A model generated the notes under the pieces. That model did no database searches and was not told where the DNA came from. It saw nothing but the letters and a program-made list of their open reading frames with translations. From contig CALWPT010000006.1 in NCBI GenBank assembly GCA_944383495.1, positions 1 through 35,364 of the forward strand: 35,364 nucleotides of DNA, read 5' to 3'. The stretch's first letter is position 1. The number at the start of each line of letters is the position of its first letter. Made by a program: the position numbers and the translations under genes. Source of the DNA: an uncultured Clostridia bacterium. Its GTDB lineage: Bacteria > Bacillota > Clostridia > Oscillospirales > Acutalibacteraceae. Shown one piece after another: positions 1 through 8,161 of this stretch.

Positions 1-28
1 TCGAAACACCCCCTCCTTTGCGTCTTTT

Positions 29-330
29 GCCCACTTTTCCACGCACGGAAAAGTGGGCGCCCGCGCGGCAGGAGCGCAAAAGAATAAGTTTCACAATTTT
101 GTTGAGTGAGAATTAGTCGCGAAAGCAAAATAAAAGGGGGGACAAAGAAGAAATGGGCCGCACCGCGGCCCATCGGGGAACCCCTTGATAGGGTTCCCCA
201 CGCCCCAACAGTCCACCGGACTGTTGGGGCTCCCCTCCTGATCCTTTTGAACGAGAAGGTGTTTCGCGTCCTGCGGGACGCGCCCAAAGGCTCTGCCTTT
301 GGAATCCGCCGCCTTTTGAAAAAGGCGGGC
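29..330. repeat. Cluster of seven closely spaced hairpins
   Basis: Seven perfect or near-perfect inverted repeats lie in about 300 bases. Arms are 29-40/47-58 (12 bp, 6-nt loop), 153-161/165-173 (9 bp), 175-183/191-199 (9 bp), 202-214/218-230 (13 bp, 3-nt loop), 265-271/276-282, 284-291/295-302 and 309-316/321-328. None is followed by a T tract in the right place, so they do not look like ordinary terminators. Reading frames through here cross all the hairpins and lack a credible start, so I do not call a gene. A composite of short GC-rich palindromes like this is often a mobile or dispersed intergenic repeat, which is inference. It could also be structured RNA from a gene left of the window. 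Confidence 0.6.
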
Positions 331-545
331 GAAAACTTTCCGTTGGCTCTCCGTGGCCGTTTGCTGAAACGCCAGCAAACAAACATGGGCTGTCAGCTTT
401 TTACTGTTTTTTTACAATTAATTTTTATTTTATTCATAAATTCCTGTTATCCTATAGTTAATTGTTATGTTTTTTCCTCTTTTAGCGGGTCGAAGGGCGT
501 CTCCCTTCGGCCCGTTCCCCTCTCCTTTTCAGTTTGCATAAATGG
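331..545. other. AT-rich spacer with one long hairpin
   Basis: The stretch has no convincing gene. From about 390 to 480 it is strongly AT-rich. A 12-bp stem with one U-G pair and a 5-nt loop sits at 486-514 (core CGAAGGG / CCCTTCG). With the terminator immediately downstream this could be the 3' part of a small RNA, but I see no convincing promoter and recognise no RNA family. Confidence 0.35.
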
Positions 546-587
546 AAAGTCCCTCTATTGTTCGAATAGAGGGACTTTTCTTTTTTT
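546..587 (+). terminator. Intrinsic terminator upstream of the MFS gene
   Basis: A 14-bp perfect stem (546-559 with 565-578, loop GTTCG) is followed by a T-rich tract with one C. It is a textbook plus-strand terminator. It insulates the MFS promoter from transcription entering from the left. What transcript it ends is not visible here. Confidence 0.85.
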
Positions 588-619
588 GCTTGCCCCTGCT
601 TTTTGTTTGCTGTTTTGAC

Positions 620-647
620 TTGAAAAGCTATCAAGAATCGTTATAAT
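620..647 (+). promoter_or_regulatory. Sigma-A-type promoter for the MFS gene
   Basis: TTGAAA at 620-625 and TATAAT at 642-647 are separated by 16 bases. An in-frame ATG at 646 overlaps this -10 box, which argues that translation starts further down, at 685. Confidence 0.7.
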
Positions 648-684
648 GGTAAAAGATGCAAAGAAATTGAGAGGGGCTGTTTCC

Positions 685-1848
685 ATGTTTTCACTGTTGC
701 TTGCAATCATCTATCTTGCGTTTATCAGCCTCGGCCTGCCTGATTCGCTGCTTGGCTCGGCCTGGCCCGTTATGCAGGTAGATTTGGACGCGCCGCTGTC
801 CTACGCTGGGATCGTTTCTATGATCATTGCCGGCGGTACCATTGCTTCAAGTCTTTTATCTGACCGCCTGACGCGAAAGTTCGGGGCCGGCCTTGTAACT
901 GCGGTCAGCGTCGCATTGACGGCGGCCGGACTGCTGGGCTTTTCCATTTCCGGCTCTTTTCTTGTGCTTTGCCTCTGGGCGGTTCCGTACGGGCTTGGCG
1001 CCGGGGCGGTGGACGCGGCCCTAAATAACTATGTGGCCCTGCACTATGCCGCGCGGCATATGAGCTGGCTGCATTGCTTTTGGGGCGTGGGAGCGTCCAT
1101 CAGCCCTTATATCATGGGGTTTTGCATTTCAGGCCAATCCGGTTGGCGCGGCGGCTACCGGCTTATCTCTATCATTCAGATTGTGCTCACGGCGCTGCTT
1201 TTTATCAGTCTGCCGCTTTGGAAAAAAAGAGAGCGCGGCGCGGCGGGTAACGCGCCGGCCGCGCCCCCGCTGCGTTTATCCCAAGCCTTGAAAATTAAGG
1301 GCGTGCCTTATATTCTGCTGGCATTTTTCGGATATTGTGCGTTGGAAACCACCGCGGGGCTTTGGGCCAGCAGCTATCTTGTTTCGTTTCGCGGCGTGGA
1401 CGTCAGCACGGCGGCGCGGTTTGCTTCGCTGTTTTATCTTGGGATCACCTTTGGAAGGCTGATCAACGGTTTTATTGCGGATCGACTGGGAGATCGCCTG
1501 ATGATTCGCTGCGGCATTGGCATTGCGCTGTGCGGCGTTATTCTGGTTGGCATCCCGGCTTTTCCCAAGGCCGTCGCTTTGGCGGGGCTGATCATTGTCG
1601 GCTTCGGATGCGCGCCAATCTATCCGTCTGTGATCCACGCGACTCCCGCGAATTTCGGAAAGGAGAATTCCCAGGCGATCATTGGCGTGCAAATGGCAAG
1701 CGCTTATGTCGGCTCAACCTTTATGCCGCCGCTGTTCGGGTTAATTGCCAACCATATTCATATTGGGTGGTATCCCGTGTATCTTGCGTTTTTTGCGGTT
1801 CTCATGCTGATGATGACAGAACGGCTGAATCGTTGTATGGCTGCTTAG
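685..1848 (+). CDS. MFS transporter, substrate unknown
   Basis: A 387-residue integral membrane protein with about twelve hydrophobic helices, the usual size for the major facilitator superfamily. The N-terminal half has the loop SDRLTRKFG after helix 2, the classic MFS motif A position. The second half repeats it as ADRLGDRLM. The central loop is basic and proline/alanine-rich (KKRERGAAG). The substrate cannot be read from sequence. The overall look, with AVPYGLGAGAVDAALNNYV, resembles sugar- or drug-type MFS permeases. I chose ATG 685 because GAGGGG lies 8-14 bases upstream and because the earlier in-frame ATG at 646 overlaps the promoter -10 box. The gene stands alone between a terminator and the next promoter. 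Confidence 0.8.
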   Translation: MFSLLLAIIYLAFISLGLPDSLLGSAWPVMQVDLDAPLSYAGIVSMIIAGGTIASSLLSDRLTRKFGAGLVTAVSVALTAAGLLGFSISGSFLVLCLWAVPYGLGAGAVDAALNNYVALHYAARHMSWLHCFWGVGASISPYIMGFCISGQSGWRGGYRLISIIQIVLTALLFISLPLWKKRERGAAGNAPAAPPLRLSQALKIKGVPYILLAFFGYCALETTAGLWASSYLVSFRGVDVSTAARFASLFYLGITFGRLINGFIADRLGDRLMIRCGIGIALCGVILVGIPAFPKAVALAGLIIVGFGCAPIYPSVIHATPANFGKENSQAIIGVQMASAYVGSTFMPPLFGLIANHIHIGWYPVYLAFFAVLMLMMTERLNRCMAA

Positions 1849-1899
1849 CATTGTTTAGCCTGGGTCTGTTTACGCCGCTTAGCCCCGCGCAGGAACCGC

Positions 1900-1928
1900 T
1901 TTTCTTTTTTTCCAAATTGTGGTATACT
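1900..1928 (+). promoter_or_regulatory. Extended -10 promoter for the esterase gene
   Basis: TATACT at 923-928 past 1000 (1923-1928) is preceded by TGG, an extended -10. The -35 position (about 1900-1905, TTTTCT) is weak. The roughly 100-base leader before the gene contains a small CCCC/GGGG hairpin near 1965-1980. Confidence 0.5.
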
Positions 1929-2027
1929 AAAAAATAAAATACGGGGCTGTTGTGGATGGAAAGCCCCCGGAATATGGGGTTTCTTCGGACATGCTCTAAA
2001 ACATGAAAGAGATGGGAGCGGATTGCC

Positions 2028-3008
2028 ATGAAGGATTATTCGGAAATGGCTATGGAATGCTATACTTATAATCCCCCTATGACCCGGCAGCCGGATTTTG
2101 ATGCGTTTTGGGCCGAAAATCTGGCGGCTCTCCGCGCCAGGCCGCTGAACCTTACCATGAAGCGGGTCAATAAAACAGCCGAGAGAACCGACGAATATGA
2201 CTTTTATTACGACGGCAGCGACGGTTCCCGTATTCATGGAATCGCTCTTAAGCCCAAGGGAAGCATAGGCTGCCCCATTGTTCTGCATTACCATGGCTTT
2301 GGCGGAAGCTGTGGGGAACATCATTGGTACTATGATATGGCAAAGCTGGGCTACGCGGTGTTTGCCATTGACATGCGAGGTCAAGGCGGCAGCAGCGAAA
2401 ACCGCTTTGCTTATGGCTATCGGGGAACTCATTTGATGTCCATGGGCGCGCCGGATCATCATCAGTATTACGTGAAATGGCAGATTCTCGACTGTATCCG
2501 GCTGGCAGATATCGCCTGCGGCGCGGATTTTACGGATTCCTCGGTTTTGGTGGCCCACGGCAGCAGCCAAGGCGGGGCGGCTTCGGTGACGGTATCGGCG
2601 CTAGATTCCCGGGTGACCCACTGCATCTGCGACGTGCCCAGCAACACTGATATTGTCCGGCGGATTGAAGGCCGCCACGGTTCATTTGCAGCCCTGGCCG
2701 ATTATCTGGAGACGTTTCCTCAGCGGCGGGAGGAGGTTTACCGAATGGTTTCTTATTTTGACACCATGAACCTAGCCGGCCGGATCACGGCCCACGTCTA
2801 CGCAAGCTGTGCGTTAAACGATGACGTTTGCCCCGGGAAGCTGTTTTTTGCATGCTTTAATAAGATACAAAGCCCCAAGGCCATAGAGATTTATTACGAA
2901 AGCGGTCATGAGGGCGGCGGGGATTATCACCATGCCCGCAAACTGGGGTATCTCAAGCGGGTGGCGGCAAACAGGGCTGAGCCTGCCGCTGCCGCGGCCA
3001 CATTATAA
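2028..3008 (+). CDS. Acetylxylan esterase / cephalosporin-C deacetylase family hydrolase
   Basis: A 326-residue alpha/beta hydrolase of the AXE1 family (carbohydrate esterase family 7), which removes acetyl groups from xylo-oligosaccharides and related small esters. Family marks visible are the N-terminal DFDAFWAE, the oxyanion motif HGFGG at 89-93, DMRGQGGSS at about 115-123, the nucleophile elbow GSSQGG with Ser180, an acidic residue in LNDDVCPG (about 265-266), and the catalytic His294 in ESGHEGG. The length is typical (about 320). There is no signal peptide, so the enzyme is probably cytoplasmic and acts on imported acetylated sugars. GGGAG at 2014-2018 supports the ATG. The heavy-metal exporter gene starts 19 bases downstream and is likely co-transcribed, although no functional link is obvious. 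The exact substrate is unproven. Confidence 0.88.
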   Translation: MKDYSEMAMECYTYNPPMTRQPDFDAFWAENLAALRARPLNLTMKRVNKTAERTDEYDFYYDGSDGSRIHGIALKPKGSIGCPIVLHYHGFGGSCGEHHWYYDMAKLGYAVFAIDMRGQGGSSENRFAYGYRGTHLMSMGAPDHHQYYVKWQILDCIRLADIACGADFTDSSVLVAHGSSQGGAASVTVSALDSRVTHCICDVPSNTDIVRRIEGRHGSFAALADYLETFPQRREEVYRMVSYFDTMNLAGRITAHVYASCALNDDVCPGKLFFACFNKIQSPKAIEIYYESGHEGGGDYHHARKLGYLKRVAANRAEPAAAAATL

Positions 3009-3026
3009 CAATGGGAGTGTTGATTT

Positions 3027-3899
3027 TTGCTGCATGTTTTTTTCCATACCCTGCTGGAAACCGCCAAAACCATCCCGTTTTTATTCTTGGTGTATATTAT
3101 CATTGAGGTGCTTCAAGCGAAAATGGCGAAGCATAGCATGGCAATGGCGGGCATGCGCCGGTTCGGCCCCATTTTGGGTGCGGCGGTGGGCTGCGTGCCC
3201 CAGTGCGGATTTTCCGCGTCCTTTGCGGCGTTGTACAACGGCGGTGTGGTAGGGGGCGCGACGTTGGTGGCGGTGTTTCTGTCCACCTCCGATGAAGCGA
3301 TTCCGGTCATGCTATCCCAGCCGGATCAATGGTTGAATATCGTGTATTTGATTATCAGTAAGCTTGTGATCGCCATAGCGGCGGGGTATATCCTGCAATA
3401 CACCCTTTTTCGCAAGGAAAAGAGAGGAGCGCCGGCGGTGGTGGATGTGGAATTCACAAGCTGCGAACGACAGGAGCACCATCATCATTCCCCGCGGGTG
3501 ACCCGTATTCTGCTTCATGCGCTGTACCATACGGGAAAGGTCATCCTGTTCCTCTTTGTCACGCTGCTTTTGATCAACCTGTTGATCCTCTGGATTGGGG
3601 AGGAGAGGCTGCAATCGGTTCTGCTGACGGGCAGTGTGTTTCAACCGATCCTGGCGGGTCTGATCGGACTGATTCCGGGATGTGCGGCTTCGGTGACGCT
3701 CACGCAGCTTTTGCTGTCGGGAAGCATCAGCTTCGGCTCGGCCATTGCGGGCTTGTCGGCGGGGGCGGGCTTTGGGTATATTGTGCTGCTGCGGGGCTGC
3801 AAAAGCAAAAAAGAATCGGTTAAAATCATTGCTGTGACTTATTTCTGTGCGGCGGCATCAGGAATGATAATAGACGGCGCGGCGCGGTTCATTGGATAA
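3027..3899 (+). CDS. Putative heavy-metal / manganese exporter (ArsP_2-like)
   Basis: A 290-residue membrane protein resembling the family called putative 10TM heavy-metal exporter (ArsP_2; relatives are named arsenic efflux protein or putative manganese transporter). It has two related halves. Each carries a glycine/cysteine/proline membrane motif: GCVPQCGFSA at 55-64 and LIPGCAASVTL near 218. A hydrophilic linker with a histidine cluster (HHHH, 151-154) joins them and could bind metal ions. The start is TTG at 3027, because the upstream frame is closed by a stop and GGGAG lies at 3013-3017. The gene probably shares a transcript with the esterase upstream. Specificity (arsenite, manganese or another metal) cannot be decided from sequence. 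A second metal exporter, mntP, lies at the other end of the window. Confidence 0.75.
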   Translation: MLHVFFHTLLETAKTIPFLFLVYIIIEVLQAKMAKHSMAMAGMRRFGPILGAAVGCVPQCGFSASFAALYNGGVVGGATLVAVFLSTSDEAIPVMLSQPDQWLNIVYLIISKLVIAIAAGYILQYTLFRKEKRGAPAVVDVEFTSCERQEHHHHSPRVTRILLHALYHTGKVILFLFVTLLLINLLILWIGEERLQSVLLTGSVFQPILAGLIGLIPGCAASVTLTQLLLSGSISFGSAIAGLSAGAGFGYIVLLRGCKSKKESVKIIAVTYFCAAASGMIIDGAARFIG

Positions 3900-3978
3900 G
3901 CAGCGTGGCAAAAGCAAGGCGGCTAAGAATAGCAGGGGCGCGCCTTCCATAAGGGGGCGCAAAGCCAACTGCCCTTTC

Positions 3979-4032
3979 AAAAGAGCCGTTTGGGGGATCC
4001 TGGGTAAAAAGGGTTCCCCAAACGGCTCTTTT
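3979..4032. terminator. Bidirectional terminator between convergent genes
   Basis: A 17-bp perfect stem (3979-3995 with 4016-4032) spans a 20-nt loop. The arm ends AAAA and TTTT give a U-tract in both directions. It serves the exporter gene on the plus strand and the ABC exporter genes on the minus strand. Confidence 0.88.
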
Positions 4033-4047
4033 AATATTTTTAATATT

Positions 4048-5655
4048 TCATTTATTGTTCAGCTCTGCAAAATTCAGCATATTCCGGCAGCAGAATAACA
4101 AAAGCAGAGCTACCAACAGATTAAACACGACGGTTCCCAGCAGCCCCACAGATACTGCCGCCCAAGCCAATCCCACGGCCCCGGCCAGGGTTGCCAGCAG
4201 AATTCCCAGCACCACGCCCGGAATGCACAGCAGCAGCATAGCTAAAAAATAAACAATCATGATCAAAACCCTATTGACACTGGCGCCCATCAGTCGCTCC
4301 ACCAGAATATTGCTGGCCATGAACACAAGCCCGAACCCGATTCTCGCCAGAACACAGAACAAGATCTCCGCGGGGTTTAATCGAAGAATTAAGCCCGCCG
4401 GGACTAGCATCAGCGCCGATTCCAGCGCTAGCTTGCAGACCCCATCCAGCAGCAGGTACAGCAGCTTGCGGAAGGGGGAAACCGGCACCATGTAAACGTA
4501 CGGCAGGGTCAGTTCCCGCAGCCAGCGCCCCAAGGCGATGGAAAACATCATCATATAAACGCTGGAGGCCAGAATCGGGATCGGACCGCCATTCCGCATG
4601 ATAAAAGCAAACAAAATGACAAACGCGATAAAGATCATTGAAGGAATATCCATGATCAGCACCCGGGCCCGCCGGTTTTCTAACCGAAGCTTGTAAAAGA
4701 AAACACTTGCTCCCCAGCCTTTGCCAATCCCGGTTTTTCCCACCTTTATATGCGCGGGCGTGTCGGTCACCTTTCCCTCCTTTTTCGCGGTGATGGCGGA
4801 AAAGGAGACTTCCGTCGCCTGTAGGACGTCCTCATAAAAGTCCGCCCTGCTCCGCGTGATGAGAAGAATAAAGCCGGTCACGTATATAAGACAGGCGGCA
4901 AGGCCAAGTCCAAGGGGCAGCGCCGCGCCCTCCAAGCACCCCGCTACAAATGCGGCCGCCCAGCCCGCCACCGGAAAGCACCGGAGAACGGGTGCGTTGA
5001 CCGAGGCCACCGCAGAAGCAAGCAGATGATCCCCCGCCGTCAAAAGCGGCAGCAACACCCACAGCGCCGCCGCTAGGCACAGGGCTATGATAACGCCCTT
5101 AACCGCCCTTTTCCGAACCTCGCTGCCGCTGGTAAAGGAGTAAATCGCCATGGCCGTCAGCTGGGAGCAAAACATCACCAAGGCATATCCCATCAGAATC
5201 AGCAGCAGGCCGGGAAAGGTAAGGTTATATTGCCCGTGAAGCCACGCATACTGAAACAACAGGAAAAAGCCCAGCAAAAAAGAGGTTCCCATCTGCTTCA
5301 TCAGCCCATACAAAAGAATTCGGCGGGAGGAAATGGGCGTGGGAAACAATAGGTTTACATCCGGCATGGAATAAAAGCTGGCCCCCGAGGAAAGCCCCCG
5401 GTAGCTGCCAATGACAAAAATCGCCGCGTAAAGCACCAGTACCATCGCCTGGAGTTCTTCCGCCGGGCGAAAGGTTAAAGGAATCAAAACGCCGTTTTCA
5501 TCGTATTCCGGCATGCTTTGCAGATTCCCGGAAAGCACCACCAGCACCAGCATGGCGACAATGAACAGAGCAAAAACCAGCCGCGCGGGATGCCGGAACA
5601 ATTCCTTTATATTGTTTTTCACATGGGTAAAAAATAAATAGCTCAGCCCCTTCAT
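4048..5655 (-). CDS. Putative ABC exporter, membrane subunit
   Basis: A 535-residue, strongly hydrophobic protein with many predicted membrane helices. The N-terminus LSYLFFTHVKNNIKELFRHP and the overall pattern match the putative ABC exporter family (ABC_export-type permeases of Clostridia and Bacilli). It should form the membrane channel for the ATPase encoded just upstream: its ATG overlaps the ATPase stop codon (ATGA), a sign of translational coupling and paired stoichiometry. The substrate is unknown. Relatives are usually linked to export of peptides, drugs or lipids, but nothing in this neighbourhood names one. A cytoplasmic loop with several lysines lies near residues 280-310 (KKEGKVTDTPAHIKVGKTG). 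Confidence 0.8.
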   Translation of the reverse strand: MKGLSYLFFTHVKNNIKELFRHPARLVFALFIVAMLVLVVLSGNLQSMPEYDENGVLIPLTFRPAEELQAMVLVLYAAIFVIGSYRGLSSGASFYSMPDVNLLFPTPISSRRILLYGLMKQMGTSFLLGFFLLFQYAWLHGQYNLTFPGLLLILMGYALVMFCSQLTAMAIYSFTSGSEVRKRAVKGVIIALCLAAALWVLLPLLTAGDHLLASAVASVNAPVLRCFPVAGWAAAFVAGCLEGAALPLGLGLAACLIYVTGFILLITRSRADFYEDVLQATEVSFSAITAKKEGKVTDTPAHIKVGKTGIGKGWGASVFFYKLRLENRRARVLIMDIPSMIFIAFVILFAFIMRNGGPIPILASSVYMMMFSIALGRWLRELTLPYVYMVPVSPFRKLLYLLLDGVCKLALESALMLVPAGLILRLNPAEILFCVLARIGFGLVFMASNILVERLMGASVNRVLIMIVYFLAMLLLCIPGVVLGILLATLAGAVGLAWAAVSVGLLGTVVFNLLVALLLLFCCRNMLNFAELNNK

Positions 5656-6359
5656 TGCGCCTGCCCATTCCTTTCGGTGATCTCGAAAAACAGCTCCTCC
5701 AAAGCTTTGCCCCCATCTTCCTCCCGGTTATACTTGGTGGCGGCGAACTGGCCGTTCATCATAATATGGGCCACGTCCCAGTAATCCTCAACGCTATCCA
5801 GCATATGAGTGCTGATCAGCAGGGAACAGCCGGCGTTTTTTTGCTCGACAAACAGGCTCTTCAGCTCCTTGATAGCGTGAGGATCCAATCCCACCAGCGG
5901 TTCATCAAAAATAATCACCCGAGGCCGGTGCGCCAGGACGCAGCAGATGCTCAGCTTCTGCTGCATGCCCTTGGACAACTCCTTCCCCAGCTTATCCTTT
6001 TTATCCAGCAGCTCCATACGTTCCAGCAGCTGATCCGAATATTCCCGGCCCTCATCCATCTGATAGGCGCGGCGAATAAATTCCATGTGCTCCTCCACGG
6101 TCAAAAGATCATAAACCGCAGGCATTTCCGGAACATACCCCAGCAGCCGCTTGGCCTCAAGATCTTTGTTGGAATGCCCGCAAACGGTGATTTCCCCCTC
6201 AAAACGCAGAAGCCCGGCAATACATTTAATAATGGTGGATTTTCCCGCGCCGTTAGGCCCCAACAGGATTGCGATCTGGCCGTCGTCTACAGAAAAGGTG
6301 ATATCCTTGTTGGCGCTAATCCTTCCGTAGCGCTTGGTGACATTCTGAACCGAAAACAT
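5652..6359 (-). CDS. ABC transporter ATP-binding protein
   Basis: A 235-residue nucleotide-binding subunit. The Walker A motif GPNGAGKST spans residues 34-42, the signature LSKGMQQKL 128-136, Walker B VIIFDEP 148-154 and the switch histidine is H185 in STH. The length is typical of a stand-alone ATPase that pairs with a separate permease, here the gene directly downstream. The ATG has an AGGAAGTGAGG ribosome-binding region, and a good promoter lies 56-84 bases upstream, so this is the first gene of a two-gene operon. There is no regulator next to it, and the exported compound is unknown. Confidence 0.92.
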   Translation of the reverse strand: MFSVQNVTKRYGRISANKDITFSVDDGQIAILLGPNGAGKSTIIKCIAGLLRFEGEITVCGHSNKDLEAKRLLGYVPEMPAVYDLLTVEEHMEFIRRAYQMDEGREYSDQLLERMELLDKKDKLGKELSKGMQQKLSICCVLAHRPRVIIFDEPLVGLDPHAIKELKSLFVEQKNAGCSLLISTHMLDSVEDYWDVAHIMMNGQFAATKYNREEDGGKALEELFFEITERNGQAQ

Positions 6360-6391
6360 GTTGAATCCTCACTTCCTTGCTTAATGGCTTT

Positions 6392-6420
6392 ATTATAAAG
6401 GATTCCGCATCTTTTTGCAA
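6392..6420 (-). promoter_or_regulatory. Promoter of the ABC exporter operon
   Basis: On the minus strand TTGCAA (6420-6415) and TATAAT (6397-6392) are exactly 17 bases apart. This is a near-consensus vegetative promoter, about 30 bases upstream of the ATPase start. Confidence 0.8.
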
Positions 6421-6540
6421 CGCATTTCCTACAAGACGCCCAGGAAGGAAGGCAAGGGATGGCAAGAGCCTTTCTCCTTGCTCCAAAGGCTTCCAGCCTG
6501 CGCAGATTGTTCCATGATTTGCAGCCATCGCAGCGATTCT

Positions 6541-6570
6541 TAAAAAGCCGGGAGGGATTCCCCTCCCGGC
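6541..6570 (-). terminator. Terminator of the phage-like operon
   Basis: A 10-bp stem, GCCGGGAGGG with CCCTCCCGGC (6547-6556/6561-6570), has a 4-nt loop and is followed on the minus strand by TTTTT. It lies 45 bases after the last baseplate gene. No further phage gene fits before the next host promoter. Confidence 0.85.
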
Positions 6571-6615
6571 TTGCGCTGTTTGCCTGCCGAACGGTACAGA
6601 TACTCCTTTTTCCAA

Positions 6616-7101
6616 TCAAGTAGAGGCAGGCATAAAATGGGTCACCGTCATTAAATGGGCCGGAGACATCTGCGTTAGCAGCTGGTTGAGCTGAACGGGC
6701 TGCGTAATTCCGGAATGATGCTCGGTTACCTCAATGTTCAGCTTATCGTCGCTGGTCATGGAAAGCTGCGTTTTAACCCCCAACGCCTCGTAGCTTTTCA
6801 TAAGCCCTTCTACAGTGTTGTCGTTCTGGGTAATAGCGATCATCTTTAACAGCAGTGACCGCCGCACCTCCAGAGTGGGGTTCTTCCAGCAATGATCCGG
6901 ATACAGCTGTTCGCGCCTTTGCAGCGCGGTCTCAGAGGCAGTTTGAACAAACGCGTCCTCCAGCAGCTGCTCCAAACGATCCTCCACCAGCTGGAAGCCC
7001 GCGGCATAGGCCTTGATTTCACAGGAAACCAGGCTGTTTTCCTTCAGTTGGTACAGCCCCAGCTGACTCAGCACCCGTTCCATATCGGATAGAACGCTCA
7101 T
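6616..7101 (-). CDS. Baseplate/tail protein, DUF2313 (XkdU/YmfQ-like)
   Basis: A 161-residue protein at the position occupied by XkdU in PBSX and YmfQ-type proteins in Mu-like phages. These are baseplate-associated wedge or tail-end proteins that normally precede the tail fibre genes. The N-terminal part is helical with an acidic VEDRLEQLLEDAF segment. An ERREQ-like region gives way to a ferredoxin-like C-terminal half (EVTEHHSGITQPVQLNQLL), as usual for the family. GGAGGGG lies 10 bases before the ATG. It is the last gene of the operon. Instead of tail fibre, holin or lysin genes, a terminator follows. Assignment rests mainly on gene order and size. Confidence 0.72.
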   Translation of the reverse strand: MSVLSDMERVLSQLGLYQLKENSLVSCEIKAYAAGFQLVEDRLEQLLEDAFVQTASETALQRREQLYPDHCWKNPTLEVRRSLLLKMIAITQNDNTVEGLMKSYEALGVKTQLSMTSDDKLNIEVTEHHSGITQPVQLNQLLTQMSPAHLMTVTHFMPAST

Positions 7102-7105
7102 TCGA

Positions 7106-8161
7106 TCACATCCCCTCCAGCGTCAGGGTTCCCAGGCGGGGAATCTTGTAGGCGTCCACGATCAGATCCGCGCTCATCTCCGGGAATTTAAAATTATAGA
7201 TTCCGTCAATGTGGTTTAGAACCTCGTAAAGATGGCGGATCCGTACGACCCCGCCGATCTCCACCGAGCAAAGGAACTTCTTTAGCGCATCCTCAATGGC
7301 CGGCCGCAGGCCCTCCAGAGTATAGCCTCCCTCGGCTGTGAGCTGAACCTTGAGGTTGAAGGCGGTATGCTCCGCCTCAGCAAGAACAATGTTCAAGCCC
7401 ACTTCCCGAACCTCCTCCAGCGCCAGCTCCAGCTCATGGACGTAGTTGTAGGTAAAATTTTCGGCCTTGGGCGCGATGTAGATATTCAGCGTACGGCTGG
7501 TATCGCCCACGGCAGGGATTTTAACATTTCCCACTTCGGAATAGTTCAGCAAAAACTGCTGGTAAAAGCCGCGGTTTACGCCGTTGGAAAGGTTGCGGCA
7601 GCTACTCAGCAGCCGTTCCCGCAGACTATCGTCTGTTTCCTCGTCAGAGGCCTTGACCGCCAGGGTGTAGACCGCCGCCATAATGCCTGGGGTACTGGTG
7701 CTGGTGACAGTCAGCTGGGTCCCAGCGGGCACGTTATATGCGGTACCAGGCTCCAGGGCCCGGGCCGCGCCGGTGCCTCCTGTGGTCTCGGCCTCAATCA
7801 CCATTTCGCCCATTAGCTCGAACCGGATAGAATCGTCTCCGTCCACCGCGAGAACTGTTCCGGCTTCCAGCACTACGTCGTAGTCCTGCTCATCCTCCAG
7901 GGTAAAGGCGACGATGCACTCAGCTTTGGTTGCCGGCACCCGTGTCAGCCCCCGGGTTTCGGCGTGCTTGTCCAGATATTCCCCGACGGCGGTGTCCATA
8001 AACATCTGCCGCTCCAGCCAGTCCATGCTGGAAAGCAGAGAATGAATCTGTCCCGCCAGAACCTTCATTCGGATTCCCAGATCGGTATCCTCCAGCACGG
8101 GATAGCCGGAAAGCTCCGTATACTGATTTGCCATGGTATTGTAAATCTCTGTAAATTCCAT
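7106..8161 (-). CDS. Baseplate J-like protein (gpJ/XkdT family)
   Basis: A 351-residue protein of the baseplate J family, the wedge component that builds the rim of a contractile-tail baseplate with gp25. Typical features are the N-terminal MDWLERQMFMDTAVGEYLDKHAE region with the GL(T)R step, the central TGGTGAA...PAGT beta-rich part, and DEETDDSLRERLLSSCRNLSNG, where family members carry a similar ESDE-SLR-R pattern. The C-terminal half is alpha/beta. Length is near the usual 350-380. The ATG overlaps the stop of the gp25-like gene by one base, so the two wedge proteins are translationally coupled. This is one of the surest structural calls in the cluster. Confidence 0.88.
   Translation of the reverse strand: MEFTEIYNTMANQYTELSGYPVLEDTDLGIRMKVLAGQIHSLLSSMDWLERQMFMDTAVGEYLDKHAETRGLTRVPATKAECIVAFTLEDEQDYDVVLEAGTVLAVDGDDSIRFELMGEMVIEAETTGGTGAARALEPGTAYNVPAGTQLTVTSTSTPGIMAAVYTLAVKASDEETDDSLRERLLSSCRNLSNGVNRGFYQQFLLNYSEVGNVKIPAVGDTSRTLNIYIAPKAENFTYNYVHELELALEEVREVGLNIVLAEAEHTAFNLKVQLTAEGGYTLEGLRPAIEDALKKFLCSVEIGGVVRIRHLYEVLNHIDGIYNFKFPEMSADLIVDAYKIPRLGTLTLEGM

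Noticed and set aside
106-618. 170-codon plus-strand frame at the left end
   Set aside because: It runs through six hairpins and a terminator, its ATG has no usable ribosome-binding site, and the protein is low-complexity and basic.
1845-2570. 241-codon minus-strand frame
   Set aside because: It is antisense to the esterase gene with its conserved catalytic residues, and has no start signal.
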